Assembly (NCBI RefSeq): GCF_017942085.1
Contig: NZ_JAGKSP010000020.1
Location: 16,253-80,252 of the forward strand
Direction of reading: 5' to 3'
Origin: Paenibacillus lignilyticus
GTDB taxonomy: Bacteria; Bacillota; Bacilli; Paenibacillales; Paenibacillaceae
DNA length: 64,000 bases
Shown: positions 34,282 through 43,192 of the stretch, piece by piece
Layout of the letters: every line of letters begins with the position of its first letter
Numbering within the stretch: position 1 is the stretch's first letter
Made by a program: the position numbers and the translations under genes
Notes under the pieces: model-generated
Told to the model about the DNA's origin: nothing
The model's input: only the letters and a program-made list of their open reading frames with translations
Databases searched by the model: none

Positions 34282-35169
34282 ATGGATTTCAGCAAGTTCC
34301 ATCCCTATGTCTATTACGCGACCAAATATGCCTTCTATCGCGGACAGACCAGCTATAACCGATACGTCTATTCGAGCTCCATCTATATCGTGACGGAAGG
34401 AAAAGGCATCTTCGGTTTGCGCGGCAAGCAATACGAAGCACTGCCGGGCATGCTGGTTTACATGGAAGCCGGACAGCCTCACGATTGGATTGCGGACGCC
34501 ACGGACCCGCTCGTTCATGTGTGCTGCTATTTCGATTGGTATTACGTAGACAGAACCGAAGTGTTTAAGAATCACGCCGCGCCGCTTTGCTATGACCATG
34601 CTCAGCTGCGAACCGAGCTGGTAGGCGAAGCATTCCCATACCCGCTTCCGGAAATCTCCTCCATTGGCGCATCCCTGCTCAATTGGACCGACCTGCTGCA
34701 AAGGAGCTTTATTTCGAGCGACCATACGACTGAGCGAACCTTCCTGCGGAGCATGGCAGCTCAGAGCCATTTTGCCATATTTATCAATCATTTCTTAACC
34801 TACTCGCTGCAAGAGCGGCATATCCCGGACCCGCGGATCGGCAGACTGCTCGAACGCATTGAGGTGGATTTGATCAATGGCCATGCTATCGATTTAGAGA
34901 ACTATTCGGAGTCGCTTGGCGTAAGCCGGGGTTACTTCTTCGAGCTGTTCAAGAAAACAACCGGTTTATCGCCGATTCAGTACATCAATCAATTCCGCAT
35001 TAACAGAGCGCGGGAAGATCTGAGCTCTTCCAATTTGAGCGTTATGCAGATCGCCGACAAATACCATTTCAATTCCGTTCACTACTTCTCCAGAATGTTC
35101 AGCAAATATGTCGGCATGTCGCCTCAGACCTACCGAGAATCCGAAGCCTCGAGCAAAACTCTGCTCTAA
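34282..35169 (+). CDS. AraC-family regulator, divergent to the PhyH-HEAT operon
   Basis: A 295-residue AraC regulator: N-terminal cupin sensor (LPGMLVYMEAGQPHDWI) and C-terminal helix-turn-helix pair (NYSESLGVSRGYFFELFKKTTGLSP and VMQIADKYHFNSVHYFSRMFSKYVGMSP). GAAGGAGG lies before ATG 34282. It is transcribed away from the PhyH-HEAT/enolase operon across a 156-base region, so it likely controls it. A hairpin follows the gene. Confidence 0.9.
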   Translation: MDFSKFHPYVYYATKYAFYRGQTSYNRYVYSSSIYIVTEGKGIFGLRGKQYEALPGMLVYMEAGQPHDWIADATDPLVHVCCYFDWYYVDRTEVFKNHAAPLCYDHAQLRTELVGEAFPYPLPEISSIGASLLNWTDLLQRSFISSDHTTERTFLRSMAAQSHFAIFINHFLTYSLQERHIPDPRIGRLLERIEVDLINGHAIDLENYSESLGVSRGYFFELFKKTTGLSPIQYINQFRINRAREDLSSSNLSVMQIADKYHFNSVHYFSRMFSKYVGMSPQTYRESEASSKTLL

Positions 35170-35175
35170 ACAAAT

Positions 35176-35203
35176 AGCCTGGCAGTGTATGCACTGCCAG
35201 GCT
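35176..35203. terminator. Bidirectional terminator
   Basis: AGCCTGGCAGTG (35176-35187) pairs perfectly with CACTGCCAGGCT (35192-35203). On the minus strand it is followed by ATTTGTTT. It separates the AraC gene from the converging ABC operon. Confidence 0.8.
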
Positions 35204-35223
35204 TCAGAGTGTAGAGAAAGAAC

Positions 35224-35949
35224 CTATCCGCTGTGTACATCCGATCTGCGGAAATACCAGGCAATAAAGAGAAGCGGAACGAAGAAGGCAATCAGCATCG
35301 TCGTCACACCGATGGAAACATTGTTATAATCAGGCGCTGCATGGGTAACCAGATTCAGCGGCACACTCCACGGATAATACATAATGAATCTGGACTGCAT
35401 AATGGTGAGCTCCGAAACGACGGCAAACACGCCAAGGCCCATCGCCGGAATATAACTGCGCCACAATAAGGCTACTGCGGCAGCAATCGGCAGTAACGCA
35501 TACTCCAAGACGAAGAGCAGACCATATTTCCCGACTGCTTCGCCAATGACAGCTAAGGTCGGCATTTCGCTTGTAAACAAGAAGCCGGTACCAAAGGTAA
35601 GCAGGAACGATAGCAAGATAACTGAAAACAGTACCGGAATGGCGATGATAAACTTGGCAGTCAACACTTGGTTACGCGAATGCGGCCCCGTCAATAGGTT
35701 GTTTACGGTACGCTCTTGGAACTCCCTTGCGAATAAGTAGCCACCCAATAAGGCAAATAAGGCCGGACACATCAGCATCGTTAATATAAACAAGTTATTC
35801 TCGAACAAATTCCCCCACTCAAAAGCCCCCGAATTGTTCAGTTGTATGAAGAATCCGAGTGCCCCCGGAAGCAGAGCGCCAAGCAGAACCAGCCAAAGCA
35901 TGCGGGAATTACGCCACTTGAGCCATTCACAGGCAATGAGATTAAGCAC
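35224..35949 (-). CDS. ABC-2 type permease, second ABC module of ECF operon
   Basis: About 241 residues with six membrane segments and a short soluble N-terminus (LNLIACEWLKWRNSRMLWLV), the BcrB/lantibiotic-immunity permease layout. A conserved-looking REFQERTVNNLLTGPHSR stretch follows the second segment. The GTG at 35949 has GGAGG 8 bases upstream and overlaps the ATPase stop by 8 bases. With that ATPase it should form an exporter or self-protection pump. It is the last gene of the six-gene ECF sigma operon. Confidence 0.85.
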   Translation of the reverse strand: MLNLIACEWLKWRNSRMLWLVLLGALLPGALGFFIQLNNSGAFEWGNLFENNLFILTMLMCPALFALLGGYLFAREFQERTVNNLLTGPHSRNQVLTAKFIIAIPVLFSVILLSFLLTFGTGFLFTSEMPTLAVIGEAVGKYGLLFVLEYALLPIAAAVALLWRSYIPAMGLGVFAVVSELTIMQSRFIMYYPWSVPLNLVTHAAPDYNNVSIGVTTMLIAFFVPLLFIAWYFRRSDVHSG

Positions 35950-36868
35950 GGGCCGCACCTCCTTCCACAAGTCGCACAAAGTAGTCTTCGAGCGAATCCT
36001 TCATTGCGGAAAGACTGTTTACAAGAATGCCTTCCTTAACGAGCAGACGGTTCATCTCGCCCGGCACCAGCCCGTCATCGTAGACTCGGAGCCAGCCGTT
36101 CTCATCCAGTCGGCAATCGCGAATGCCCATCTCCGACACTAGCAGCTCCCTTGATTTCTCCTGTTGGTCGACTTGCAGACTAATATAGTGGCGATTACGC
36201 TCCTTAAGAGCATCCATAGTCGACTCCTCCAACATGACGCCGCGATGGATGATGCCGACTTTCGTCGCCAGCTGCTCCACTTCACTTAGAATATGGCTGG
36301 AAACGAGAATCGTAATTTTCCGTTTCTGTGCGAGCTCTTGGATCAGCAGCCGAATTTCTTTAATCCCCATAGGATCAAGGCCATTGGTCGGTTCATCCAG
36401 AATAAGCATCTCCGGACTGTGAAGAATCGCTCGGGCAATGCCCAGACGCTGCTTCATACCGAGGGAGAAGTCAGCCGCCCTGCGGTTTCTGGCCTCCCAT
36501 AAACCTGTCGTATGGAGCGCATCCTCCACCGCCTCTTGACCGCGAACACCCATCATTTTGCGATGAATATCCAGGTTCTGGATTGCCGTTAAATTCGGAT
36601 AAAAGCCGGGATATTCAATAACGGAGCCCACTTTGCGCAGCACGGCATTACGGCCTTTCCCGATACGTTCGCCAAGCAGCTCAACGGTTCCCGCCGTCGG
36701 CTGAATGAGTCCCATCATCATGCGGATAGCCGTCGTTTTGCCAGCCCCGTTCTGTCCGAGGAAGCCGTAGATATCGCCGGGCATTAACGTCATATCGATG
36801 CCGTTCACGGCTTTAACCCCTTTATAATGTTTGCAGAGTCCGCGGACCTGCAGGATTGGCTGATTCAT
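35942..36868 (-). CDS. ABC transporter ATP-binding protein, second module
   Basis: About 308 residues with Walker A GQNGAGKTT, signature FSLGMKQRLGIA and Walker B MLILDEPTNGLDP, plus a C-terminal domain typical of BcrA-type ATPases that give resistance to peptide antibiotics. ATG 36868 lies 11 bases after AAAGGAG; a GTG at 36880 touches that site. It partners with the permease encoded immediately downstream. Confidence 0.92.
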   Translation of the reverse strand: MNQPILQVRGLCKHYKGVKAVNGIDMTLMPGDIYGFLGQNGAGKTTAIRMMMGLIQPTAGTVELLGERIGKGRNAVLRKVGSVIEYPGFYPNLTAIQNLDIHRKMMGVRGQEAVEDALHTTGLWEARNRRAADFSLGMKQRLGIARAILHSPEMLILDEPTNGLDPMGIKEIRLLIQELAQKRKITILVSSHILSEVEQLATKVGIIHRGVMLEESTMDALKERNRHYISLQVDQQEKSRELLVSEMGIRDCRLDENGWLRVYDDGLVPGEMNRLLVKEGILVNSLSAMKDSLEDYFVRLVEGGAARA

Positions 36869-36892
36869 TTCCTTGTACACTCCTTTTGTCTG

Positions 36893-37747
36893 TTAAGCGA
36901 TGTCCTTGCGCCGGAAAGCCGCACAGCCTAAACCGAGCAAGATGATGAAATATAGGACGGTATAACCGATAAAAGCGGCACTTGGCACATTAATGGCAGA
37001 GAAAGGACCAAGCGACTGAATCATATCCGTGGTTACCGGTAGATTCAGCCCGTTGAATAGCTCATAAGTGATCCGCCGCAGCATGGCATTGGAAGGCATC
37101 AGCATGGAGATAAACAACGACAGCTGGCTGGCCGTTTGATTATCTCCGGTACCTTGGATGGCATACAAATTCTCGGCGAAGCCGCTGAACAAGCTTAATC
37201 CATACAACATCGCGCAGGCTACGCCATTACCAAGCATCGGTAAATAAATCGAGCCGAGCAACGTAACGGCAAGCAGCAGCTGCGGCGCCCATACGAAGTA
37301 CAGCAGTGCTTTCAAGGCAGACGGCACATCGAGCGGATAGTCCAGCCAATAATGAACGGGAAGCAATATCGCCAGAAACAAGAGGATGCTGTAAATAATG
37401 AGCCAGCTGGAAATGCCCGCATATCTGCCGAGATACACTTTCCATCTCGGTATGGGACGCGCTAAGACAGCCAGCATTAATCCGCTTTCCACTTCCCCCG
37501 ATATAACCCCCATCGTGGAAAACAAGACGAGGAACGCCATAATCATCTGGGAGAAGATCAGTCCAAGCGTAAGAAACGACAAGCCATTCATTAACGCTTG
37601 TGCCGGAACGAGCTCCCCTTGCGTATGCGATGCAATCTGGGATAATCCGTAGCAGAACAACCCGACAAACAACACGGTAAGCACCATGCTAACGATCCAT
37701 ATTTTCTTGCGAAACAGTTCCTTACCCGCATAAGAGATCCACATCAT
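36893..37747 (-). CDS. ABC-2 type permease, first ABC module of ECF operon
   Basis: A 284-residue permease with six membrane segments of the NosY/ABC-2 type, including VISGEVESGLMLAVLARPIPRWKVYLGRYAG-like coupling helix sequence after segment two. It starts 4 bases inside the end of the upstream ATPase gene, with GGAGG upstream, so the pair is coupled. Substrate unknown. Confidence 0.88.
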   Translation of the reverse strand: MMWISYAGKELFRKKIWIVSMVLTVLFVGLFCYGLSQIASHTQGELVPAQALMNGLSFLTLGLIFSQMIMAFLVLFSTMGVISGEVESGLMLAVLARPIPRWKVYLGRYAGISSWLIIYSILLFLAILLPVHYWLDYPLDVPSALKALLYFVWAPQLLLAVTLLGSIYLPMLGNGVACAMLYGLSLFSGFAENLYAIQGTGDNQTASQLSLFISMLMPSNAMLRRITYELFNGLNLPVTTDMIQSLGPFSAINVPSAAFIGYTVLYFIILLGLGCAAFRRKDIA

Positions 37748-38736
37748 GCAGGAGCACCTCCTTCACCGGTGCCGCTGCTACTGCTGCTGCTGCGATTCTC
37801 TCCGGACATCGCGAGGAACCAATCCTCCAGCTTCTCTTGAACAGGCCGCACTTCATAGACGGTTATGCCTTCTTCCATCAACAGTCGGTTCATGTAACCA
37901 ATCTGTTCATGGCTCCTTGCAGTCACTTGAAGAACAGCACCGCCATCACTCTCTTGCTTCACAATGATGAGGGACATCCCGGGCAGCAGCTGACCCTCAA
38001 GCGCCTGCTGCAGCTCAGGCAGCCAGCCGGAAACGGTGATTCTCCAGCTTAGGCCACTGCGCAGAAGCTCCCGCATTGGCCCGACCGCTCGCAACTTGCC
38101 ATGATGGAGAAAAGCAACCTCATCACATACGGCTTCGACATCCTCAAGCAAATGCGTATTCAGGAACACGGTCTTTCCTTCCGAACGAAGCCGTTCCAGC
38201 AGCACGCGGACCTCGTAACGTCCAATCGGATCGAGAGCTGACGAAGGTTCATCCAAAATAATGAACTCCGGATCCATCAGCAGCGCGCATGCAATTCCGA
38301 GCCGCTGCTGCATCCCCTTCGAATAGTGACGAACGCGGTTCAAGCCGCGTTCATTTAGCCCGCTTATGCGAAGCACTTCCTTAATGCGTGCCGTAAAATC
38401 GACTGACTTCGAATCCGAGCGAGCTATGCCGTATAATCCGGCATGGTAACGCAGCACTTCCTCTCCCGTTAACCACTCTTGGAAGCGAAACAGCTCAGGC
38501 AAATACCCAACCTTGCGCCGCGACTCCGGATGGCCGATCGGCATGCCGAAGAGGGTTCCGCTGCCGGAATCCGGACGCAGCAAGCCGACAACCATCTTAA
38601 CAAAAGTGCTCTTGCCCGCTCCGTTTGGTCCGAGCAGACCGAATATTTGTCCCCGCTCTATTTCCAGGGAAATATCGGTACAGCCCGCACCGGATGCATA
38701 AGTCTTAGTCAGCCCATTCGTTTGCAATATGGTCAT
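37744..38736 (-). CDS. ABC transporter ATP-binding protein, first module
   Basis: A 330-residue ATPase with Walker A GPNGAGKST, signature YSKGMQQRLGIA and Walker B FIILDEPSSALDP, a C-terminal accessory domain, and a Ser/Gly-rich end. The start overlaps the anti-sigma gene by 4 bases (ATGA) and its end overlaps the permease start by 4 bases. It energises the adjacent permease. Confidence 0.93.
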   Translation of the reverse strand: MTILQTNGLTKTYASGAGCTDISLEIERGQIFGLLGPNGAGKSTFVKMVVGLLRPDSGSGTLFGMPIGHPESRRKVGYLPELFRFQEWLTGEEVLRYHAGLYGIARSDSKSVDFTARIKEVLRISGLNERGLNRVRHYSKGMQQRLGIACALLMDPEFIILDEPSSALDPIGRYEVRVLLERLRSEGKTVFLNTHLLEDVEAVCDEVAFLHHGKLRAVGPMRELLRSGLSWRITVSGWLPELQQALEGQLLPGMSLIIVKQESDGGAVLQVTARSHEQIGYMNRLLMEEGITVYEVRPVQEKLEDWFLAMSGENRSSSSSSGTGEGGAPA

Positions 38737-39866
38737 TTCATAATTCCTCTTGCTTCATTTAGAATGGCTTCTTCCGTTGGATAGGACTGCATCGATCCGC
38801 TCAATTGATACACCCAATCATTCTGCAGCCAGATGATCGAACGTCCGTTGACCGATACCGTAACAATTGCCTCATTGCCATCGACTTTTGTCGTATGGAT
38901 GTTGTCTGTGGAGGTAGAGGGAATCGGAAGCGTCGTGCGCCAATCTCCGATACCGGCGAGTTTAGCGCGCATGTCTTCCGGAATGACGGGCAAATCAAGC
39001 ACGGCCTGGCGAATTTGCTCCACATCGATGTCATCAGACACTTCAAGGGATGGTGCCGGCATTTGAATCAGCTGCTTTGCCGTCTGCCCCTCCTGAGTTA
39101 CTCGCTTCGTCATAAATGTACCCGGCATCTTGAGCACGATTGGCGAATTCTCGACGGAGTCCGGGAATTTGGTTTTCCCGCCAAACATGGCAAGCAATTT
39201 GTTGATTTCCTTCGGATGCAGATTGAAGGTGACCTGCTGCTCCGGCATATATTTCATCACCTTATCTCCCTCACCGGGGAGCTGTTTCAGCGCATGACTG
39301 CCTGCCAATTGGGCTGCTTCTGCCTCATCAACCTGGCGCTGCTGACCGCCGCCTTGCTGCTGGATGTCACCGTACCGGTTCAGATCCAGTTCGCGCGAGC
39401 CGACCGTTCCATCCTGCAGCGCGCTCTGGAAAGCATTCAAATCGGATTGGCTGATCTCAATGGTTTCGAAGTGCTGGACGCGGAATGTGCCGAGCATAGC
39501 CGCCATCACGCCCTGCCCCCAAGAAGTGAACAGCAGCATGCTCGCGAGCACCGCGGCCGTTGCACCGGAGAGCCATCTTTTCTTCCGCCAAAACGGCTTC
39601 TTCTTACGTATTCCTTCATTAATAGCAGCAATTCGCAGCGGTGCCTGCGGCTGTTGCTGTTCCGACAAGGCAAGCTCTTCATCCGGCTGCTGCCCGCTTG
39701 GCTGTTGCTCCGATTGCGATTGCCGCGGCTTCGCATCTTGCATCCAAACCGCAGGTACCTCTTCCTCCTTCACCGCATCAAATAATCGATCAAGCGCATT
39801 CTCGATGTCAGCGTCGCTAATGCTATGCTCTTGCGCATCTGCATGATTCAATGGTTTATGTTTCAT
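38733..39866 (-). CDS. Membrane-bound anti-sigma factor of the ECF operon
   Basis: A 377-residue protein with a cytoplasmic N-terminal half of about 95 residues (acidic first part DADIENALDRLFDAVKEE, then Gln/Pro-rich), one membrane segment at about residues 98-122 (basic FWRKKRWLSG before it), and an extracytoplasmic domain of about 250 residues that ends with a compact repeat-like segment (WLQNDWVYQLSGSM). Position directly behind the sigma gene, with ATGA overlap, marks it as the anti-sigma factor. No classical zinc anti-sigma His/Cys motif was seen, so inhibition is probably by a different N-terminal domain. Confidence 0.8.
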   Translation of the reverse strand: MKHKPLNHADAQEHSISDADIENALDRLFDAVKEEEVPAVWMQDAKPRQSQSEQQPSGQQPDEELALSEQQQPQAPLRIAAINEGIRKKKPFWRKKRWLSGATAAVLASMLLFTSWGQGVMAAMLGTFRVQHFETIEISQSDLNAFQSALQDGTVGSRELDLNRYGDIQQQGGGQQRQVDEAEAAQLAGSHALKQLPGEGDKVMKYMPEQQVTFNLHPKEINKLLAMFGGKTKFPDSVENSPIVLKMPGTFMTKRVTQEGQTAKQLIQMPAPSLEVSDDIDVEQIRQAVLDLPVIPEDMRAKLAGIGDWRTTLPIPSTSTDNIHTTKVDGNEAIVTVSVNGRSIIWLQNDWVYQLSGSMQSYPTEEAILNEARGIMK

Positions 39867-40387
39867 TGCTCCATAACCTCCTCGGCACTCATATTCTTCT
39901 TAAACCGACTGGCCGCCCGCATGAGCAGCGTCCCGACAATCTTGGGGTTCACCTGCAAAGCCTCCGCAATTTCAGCATGCGTGTAGCCTTTTTCTTTGAG
40001 CAGCAGTGCCTGGCGGTCCCGCTCGGATAACTTATTCAGCACATTTCGAACGACATCCCGTTCCCAATTCTGAATCACTGCCGCATCATTGGAAGGATGG
40101 ACCTGTTCTTCCGTTAACGCTTCGTTCATCTGTTTCTCCGTCAGATTCTGTTGTCTGCCGGACTTGCGGTAATGATCATATACGATACGGGTTAACACCC
40201 GGTGCAGCCATGCTCCTGTACGATCAAGATCTTCGGGTGGATTACGGTAAAGCCGCAGGAACACTTCCTGGGTTAAATCCTCCGCTGCCGCGCGATCTCC
40301 GATGAGAGAAATAATTTTGCGCAGCACGGCGGGATAATGTTCCCGGAACAACGCTTGAAACCGTTCCGGCCTATTCTGATTTACCAT
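39863..40387 (-). CDS. ECF-type RNA polymerase sigma factor
   Basis: A 174-residue sigma-70 family protein with region 2 (FREHYPAVLRKIISLIGDRAAAEDLTQEVFLRLY) and region 4 (LSERDRQALLLKEKGYTHAEIAEALQVNPKIVGTLLMRAASRFKK), lacking regions 1 and 3, as in ECF sigma factors. ATG 40387 has GAAGGAGG 7 bases upstream; the longer frame to 40555 has no ribosome site and crosses the neighbouring terminator. It should direct transcription of its own operon of anti-sigma and two ABC modules when an envelope signal inactivates the anti-sigma protein. Confidence 0.92.
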   Translation of the reverse strand: MVNQNRPERFQALFREHYPAVLRKIISLIGDRAAAEDLTQEVFLRLYRNPPEDLDRTGAWLHRVLTRIVYDHYRKSGRQQNLTEKQMNEALTEEQVHPSNDAAVIQNWERDVVRNVLNKLSERDRQALLLKEKGYTHAEIAEALQVNPKIVGTLLMRAASRFKKNMSAEEVMEQ

Positions 40388-40497
40388 GTATTCGCCTCCT
40401 TCATCCGTTAAGACGACGCATTTAGCCCAAATATAGCACACCGATGAAAAAAAGCTATCAACCATGCTTCCATGCAGTCTGTTTCGCGAATCCGAAC

Positions 40498-40537
40498 AAA
40501 AAAAATCAGCCGAGCAGAGCGAACTCTGCCGGCCGAT
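40498..40537 (-). terminator. Terminator of the sugar importer operon
   Basis: A stem of about 13 bp (40506-40519 with 40524-40536, containing the CAGAG/CTCTG core and a GCGA-type loop) is followed on the minus strand by TTTTTTTTG. It lies 8 bases behind the stop of the binding protein gene. Confidence 0.88.
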
Positions 40538-40544
40538 TCTTACA

Positions 40545-42167
40545 TTAACCTTCAATTAATGTTTTGTAGGCATCCAATTGTTTTTGGATTTCGTCTTTAA
40601 CCTTGTCATAGCCGGCAGCTTTCAGTTTGTCGCGAAGTGCGTTAACCGCAGCAGCAGGGTCGCCTGCTTTACCGAACAGAATCGCCGGAAGCTGCTCGCC
40701 GATTACTTGGGAGATTGCAGTCATTTCAGGATCTACGCTTGCTTTGTCGAATACGAATTTGCCGTAAGGGAATGGTTTCTTGATGGCATCGTATTTAGCA
40801 TACACATCGCCAATACCGCTCCAGTCTGTGTCGGAAGGAATTTCGAATTTGTCGACGCGGCCGCCCCAGAAGTCTGTGTAGAAGCCGTCTTTTGCTTCAT
40901 CGTAAGCAGCAGGACGGAATCGCTTGCCGTCTTTGATTTCATACTGTACGCCTTCAAGACCGTAGTTGATCAGTTGGTACACTTCTTTGTCTTGACGGAT
41001 CAGCTCATAAGCCATCAGAGCGCGTTCCGGATGTTTGCTGTGCGCGCCGACCGACGTACCACCATGCGTAATCGGCATGGAAATCAGATTGCCGCGAGTA
41101 TCGGAGTAGGAGAACATTTGCAGCTCGGAGCCCGGTTGTTGTTTATCCATTTCAACGCGAAGTCCTTTGTACGTTTGCGTATGGTGGGAATCTGCGCCGG
41201 AGAGACCTGCTTTAAGTGCAGCACGAGTATCTCCTTTATAGTTCAGCACGTCTTCACGCCAGAAGCCTTTGTCTGCCCATTCCTTCATCAAGCCGGCAAA
41301 TTTAATGAAATCGTCGTTGAAGATCGGGCTGTCTACCGTATAACGGTCATCGTATGATTTCGCATAGTATACGTTCGCATAACCAGTGGAAATCGGCAAT
41401 TCAATGTTATCTGTGTACGTGGTAGCAAAGCCGTTATAGAACGTGCTCGTGCCGCCGTTTACATCGTAAGGGACGACGCCTTCTTTTTTGTCTTTCACGC
41501 CTTGGAAGTACTTGCCGAGTCCTTCGAAATCTTTAATCGGCTCTGTAATGCCAAACTCTTTCGCCCAGTCGCCGCGGTAGTAAACGCCGTGGTTAACCCA
41601 TTGCGTGTAGTGATTCTCCGGAATCAGGACGATATCATCCTTGAATTTGCTTTGCTCCCAATCCTCTTGCGGAATTTCAGCAAACGTTAGCGGTGCATAT
41701 TGCTCCAGCAAATCGTTCAGCGGCAAGAAAGCACCGCGCTGGGCATTGCCCCATGTATCGAGCCAGTCTGTACCGATCGTGATCAGGTCAATCGGTTCGC
41801 CGGAAGCGAGCAGCAAGTTGTACTTCGTTTGCCAGTCCGCCCACTCCACCCATTTGAACTCAAGCTTCGCGTTGATTTTTTCTTTCATAATGGCATTTAC
41901 TTTCTCCATTACGGCTTCGAGCTGGCCATTCTTTGGTTTATCGCCCAGCACGACATAAGAAATAGTCTCGAATTCACTCGTATCGATTTTGCCTACATCC
42001 GCACTGTCATTACCGGACGTATTGCTGGAGGAATCCCCTGATGTGTTGCCGGAAGTGTCGCCTGTGTTACCGGTGTTCTTGTTGTTGTTGTTACTTCCGC
42101 AAGCCGCGATACTGAAAACCAGGATGAGCATAAGTACGATGGTGGATACCCGCTTCAAGTTTCCCAT
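40545..42167 (-). CDS. Sugar ABC transporter substrate-binding lipoprotein
   Basis: A 540-residue extracellular binding protein: signal peptide with lipobox SIAAC, an Asn/Gly/Ser/Thr linker, then a family 1-type solute-binding domain of the large LplA kind (about 500 residues). It captures an oligosaccharide for the LplB/LplC permeases encoded upstream. ATG 42167 has GGGAGG 8 bases upstream and a perfect cre box at 42219-42232 before that. It is the last gene of the operon; a strong terminator follows. No ATPase gene is present, as usual where an MsmX-like protein is shared. Confidence 0.92.
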   Translation of the reverse strand: MGNLKRVSTIVLMLILVFSIAACGSNNNNKNTGNTGDTSGNTSGDSSSNTSGNDSADVGKIDTSEFETISYVVLGDKPKNGQLEAVMEKVNAIMKEKINAKLEFKWVEWADWQTKYNLLLASGEPIDLITIGTDWLDTWGNAQRGAFLPLNDLLEQYAPLTFAEIPQEDWEQSKFKDDIVLIPENHYTQWVNHGVYYRGDWAKEFGITEPIKDFEGLGKYFQGVKDKKEGVVPYDVNGGTSTFYNGFATTYTDNIELPISTGYANVYYAKSYDDRYTVDSPIFNDDFIKFAGLMKEWADKGFWREDVLNYKGDTRAALKAGLSGADSHHTQTYKGLRVEMDKQQPGSELQMFSYSDTRGNLISMPITHGGTSVGAHSKHPERALMAYELIRQDKEVYQLINYGLEGVQYEIKDGKRFRPAAYDEAKDGFYTDFWGGRVDKFEIPSDTDWSGIGDVYAKYDAIKKPFPYGKFVFDKASVDPEMTAISQVIGEQLPAILFGKAGDPAAAVNALRDKLKAAGYDKVKDEIQKQLDAYKTLIEG

Positions 42168-42218
42168 TCTTTGTAGCCTCCCTATTTTAGATAAATCGCT
42201 TGTTCCGCCCTCAAGATG

Positions 42219-42232
42219 TGAAAGCGCTTTCG
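42219..42232. promoter_or_regulatory. cre box (CcpA site) before the binding protein gene
   Basis: TGAAAGCGCTTTCG contains the perfect palindrome GAAAGCGCTTTC and matches the cre consensus TGWAARCGYTWNCW in all but the last base. It is 52 bases upstream of the binding protein start, between the permease and binding protein genes, and should impose glucose repression there. Confidence 0.8.
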
Positions 42233-42275
42233 AGCGGCTATGGCAAGAGGACCGGCAAGCTTCCTCTAATACCCG

Positions 42276-43181
42276 TTACCCTTTCACTGCACCAACCGTA
42301 ATCCCTTGAATGAAATAACGCTGTACGAACGGGTAGAACATAATAACCGGCCCTGTCGCAACAACCGCGGTTGCCATCTTCATTGATTCCAGCGGCATAT
42401 CCCGCAGCGGAACGTTCGATGAAGCGGATGAGTTTCGAATAAAATCGGCGCTTGTGATGACGTTATAAAGGAACAGCTGCAGCGGACGATACTTCATATC
42501 CGGTGACAGAAACAGCATCGCGTTATACCACTCATTCCAATAGCCAAGTGCGATAAACAAGCCGATCGTAGCCAGCGCCGGTGTAGTCATCGGCAGAATG
42601 AGCCGCATGAAGATGGTGAAATCGCCTGCTCCATCGATCTTGGCGGATTCGGTAATGGCATGCGGGATCGATTTCGTGAAGCTCTTCATCATAATGATGA
42701 GGAACGGGCTCATTAATCCCGGCAGCAGCACCGCAAGGTAATTGTCACCCAAGCTTAAGTATTGTTTGATCAGCAGATAGAAAGGTACAAGTCCGCCGGA
42801 GAACAGCGTTGTGAAATAGATGAAGAACGATATGGAATTCCGCTGCTCGAAGTCCGGCCGCTGAAGCGCATAGCCGGTCATGGCAACCAAGAACAATCCG
42901 GCAATCGTGCCCACTATCGTAAGTCCGATCGTCACCGCGTAGGATCCGATAATTAAATCGGGATTCTCGAAGACGATTTTATAAGCAAACGTACTGAAAT
43001 CCCGAGGCCAAATATTAAAGCCATGTTTCGCAATGGAGGCTTCTTTCGTAAACGAAGTGCCCAGTACGACCAGAAACGGGACCAAGCAGCAGAGCGCGAA
43101 CAAACCGATGAATACATATCCGAAGCCTCGAACCATTAAGGACGTCCCATCCGTCCGAATGCGCTTTTGGACCACTTCCAT
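42276..43181 (-). CDS. CUT1 sugar ABC permease, LplC/YtcP-like
   Basis: A 301-residue permease with six membrane segments and the EAA-loop ITESAKIDGAGDFTIFMRLILP near the C-terminal half. It ends with IQGITVGAVKG, the conserved LplC-type C-terminus. It forms a heterodimer with the LplB-like permease encoded 11 bases upstream. TAGGAGGG precedes ATG 43181. Confidence 0.93.
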   Translation of the reverse strand: MEVVQKRIRTDGTSLMVRGFGYVFIGLFALCCLVPFLVVLGTSFTKEASIAKHGFNIWPRDFSTFAYKIVFENPDLIIGSYAVTIGLTIVGTIAGLFLVAMTGYALQRPDFEQRNSISFFIYFTTLFSGGLVPFYLLIKQYLSLGDNYLAVLLPGLMSPFLIIMMKSFTKSIPHAITESAKIDGAGDFTIFMRLILPMTTPALATIGLFIALGYWNEWYNAMLFLSPDMKYRPLQLFLYNVITSADFIRNSSASSNVPLRDMPLESMKMATAVVATGPVIMFYPFVQRYFIQGITVGAVKG

Positions 43182-43192
43182 GCGAGTCCCTC

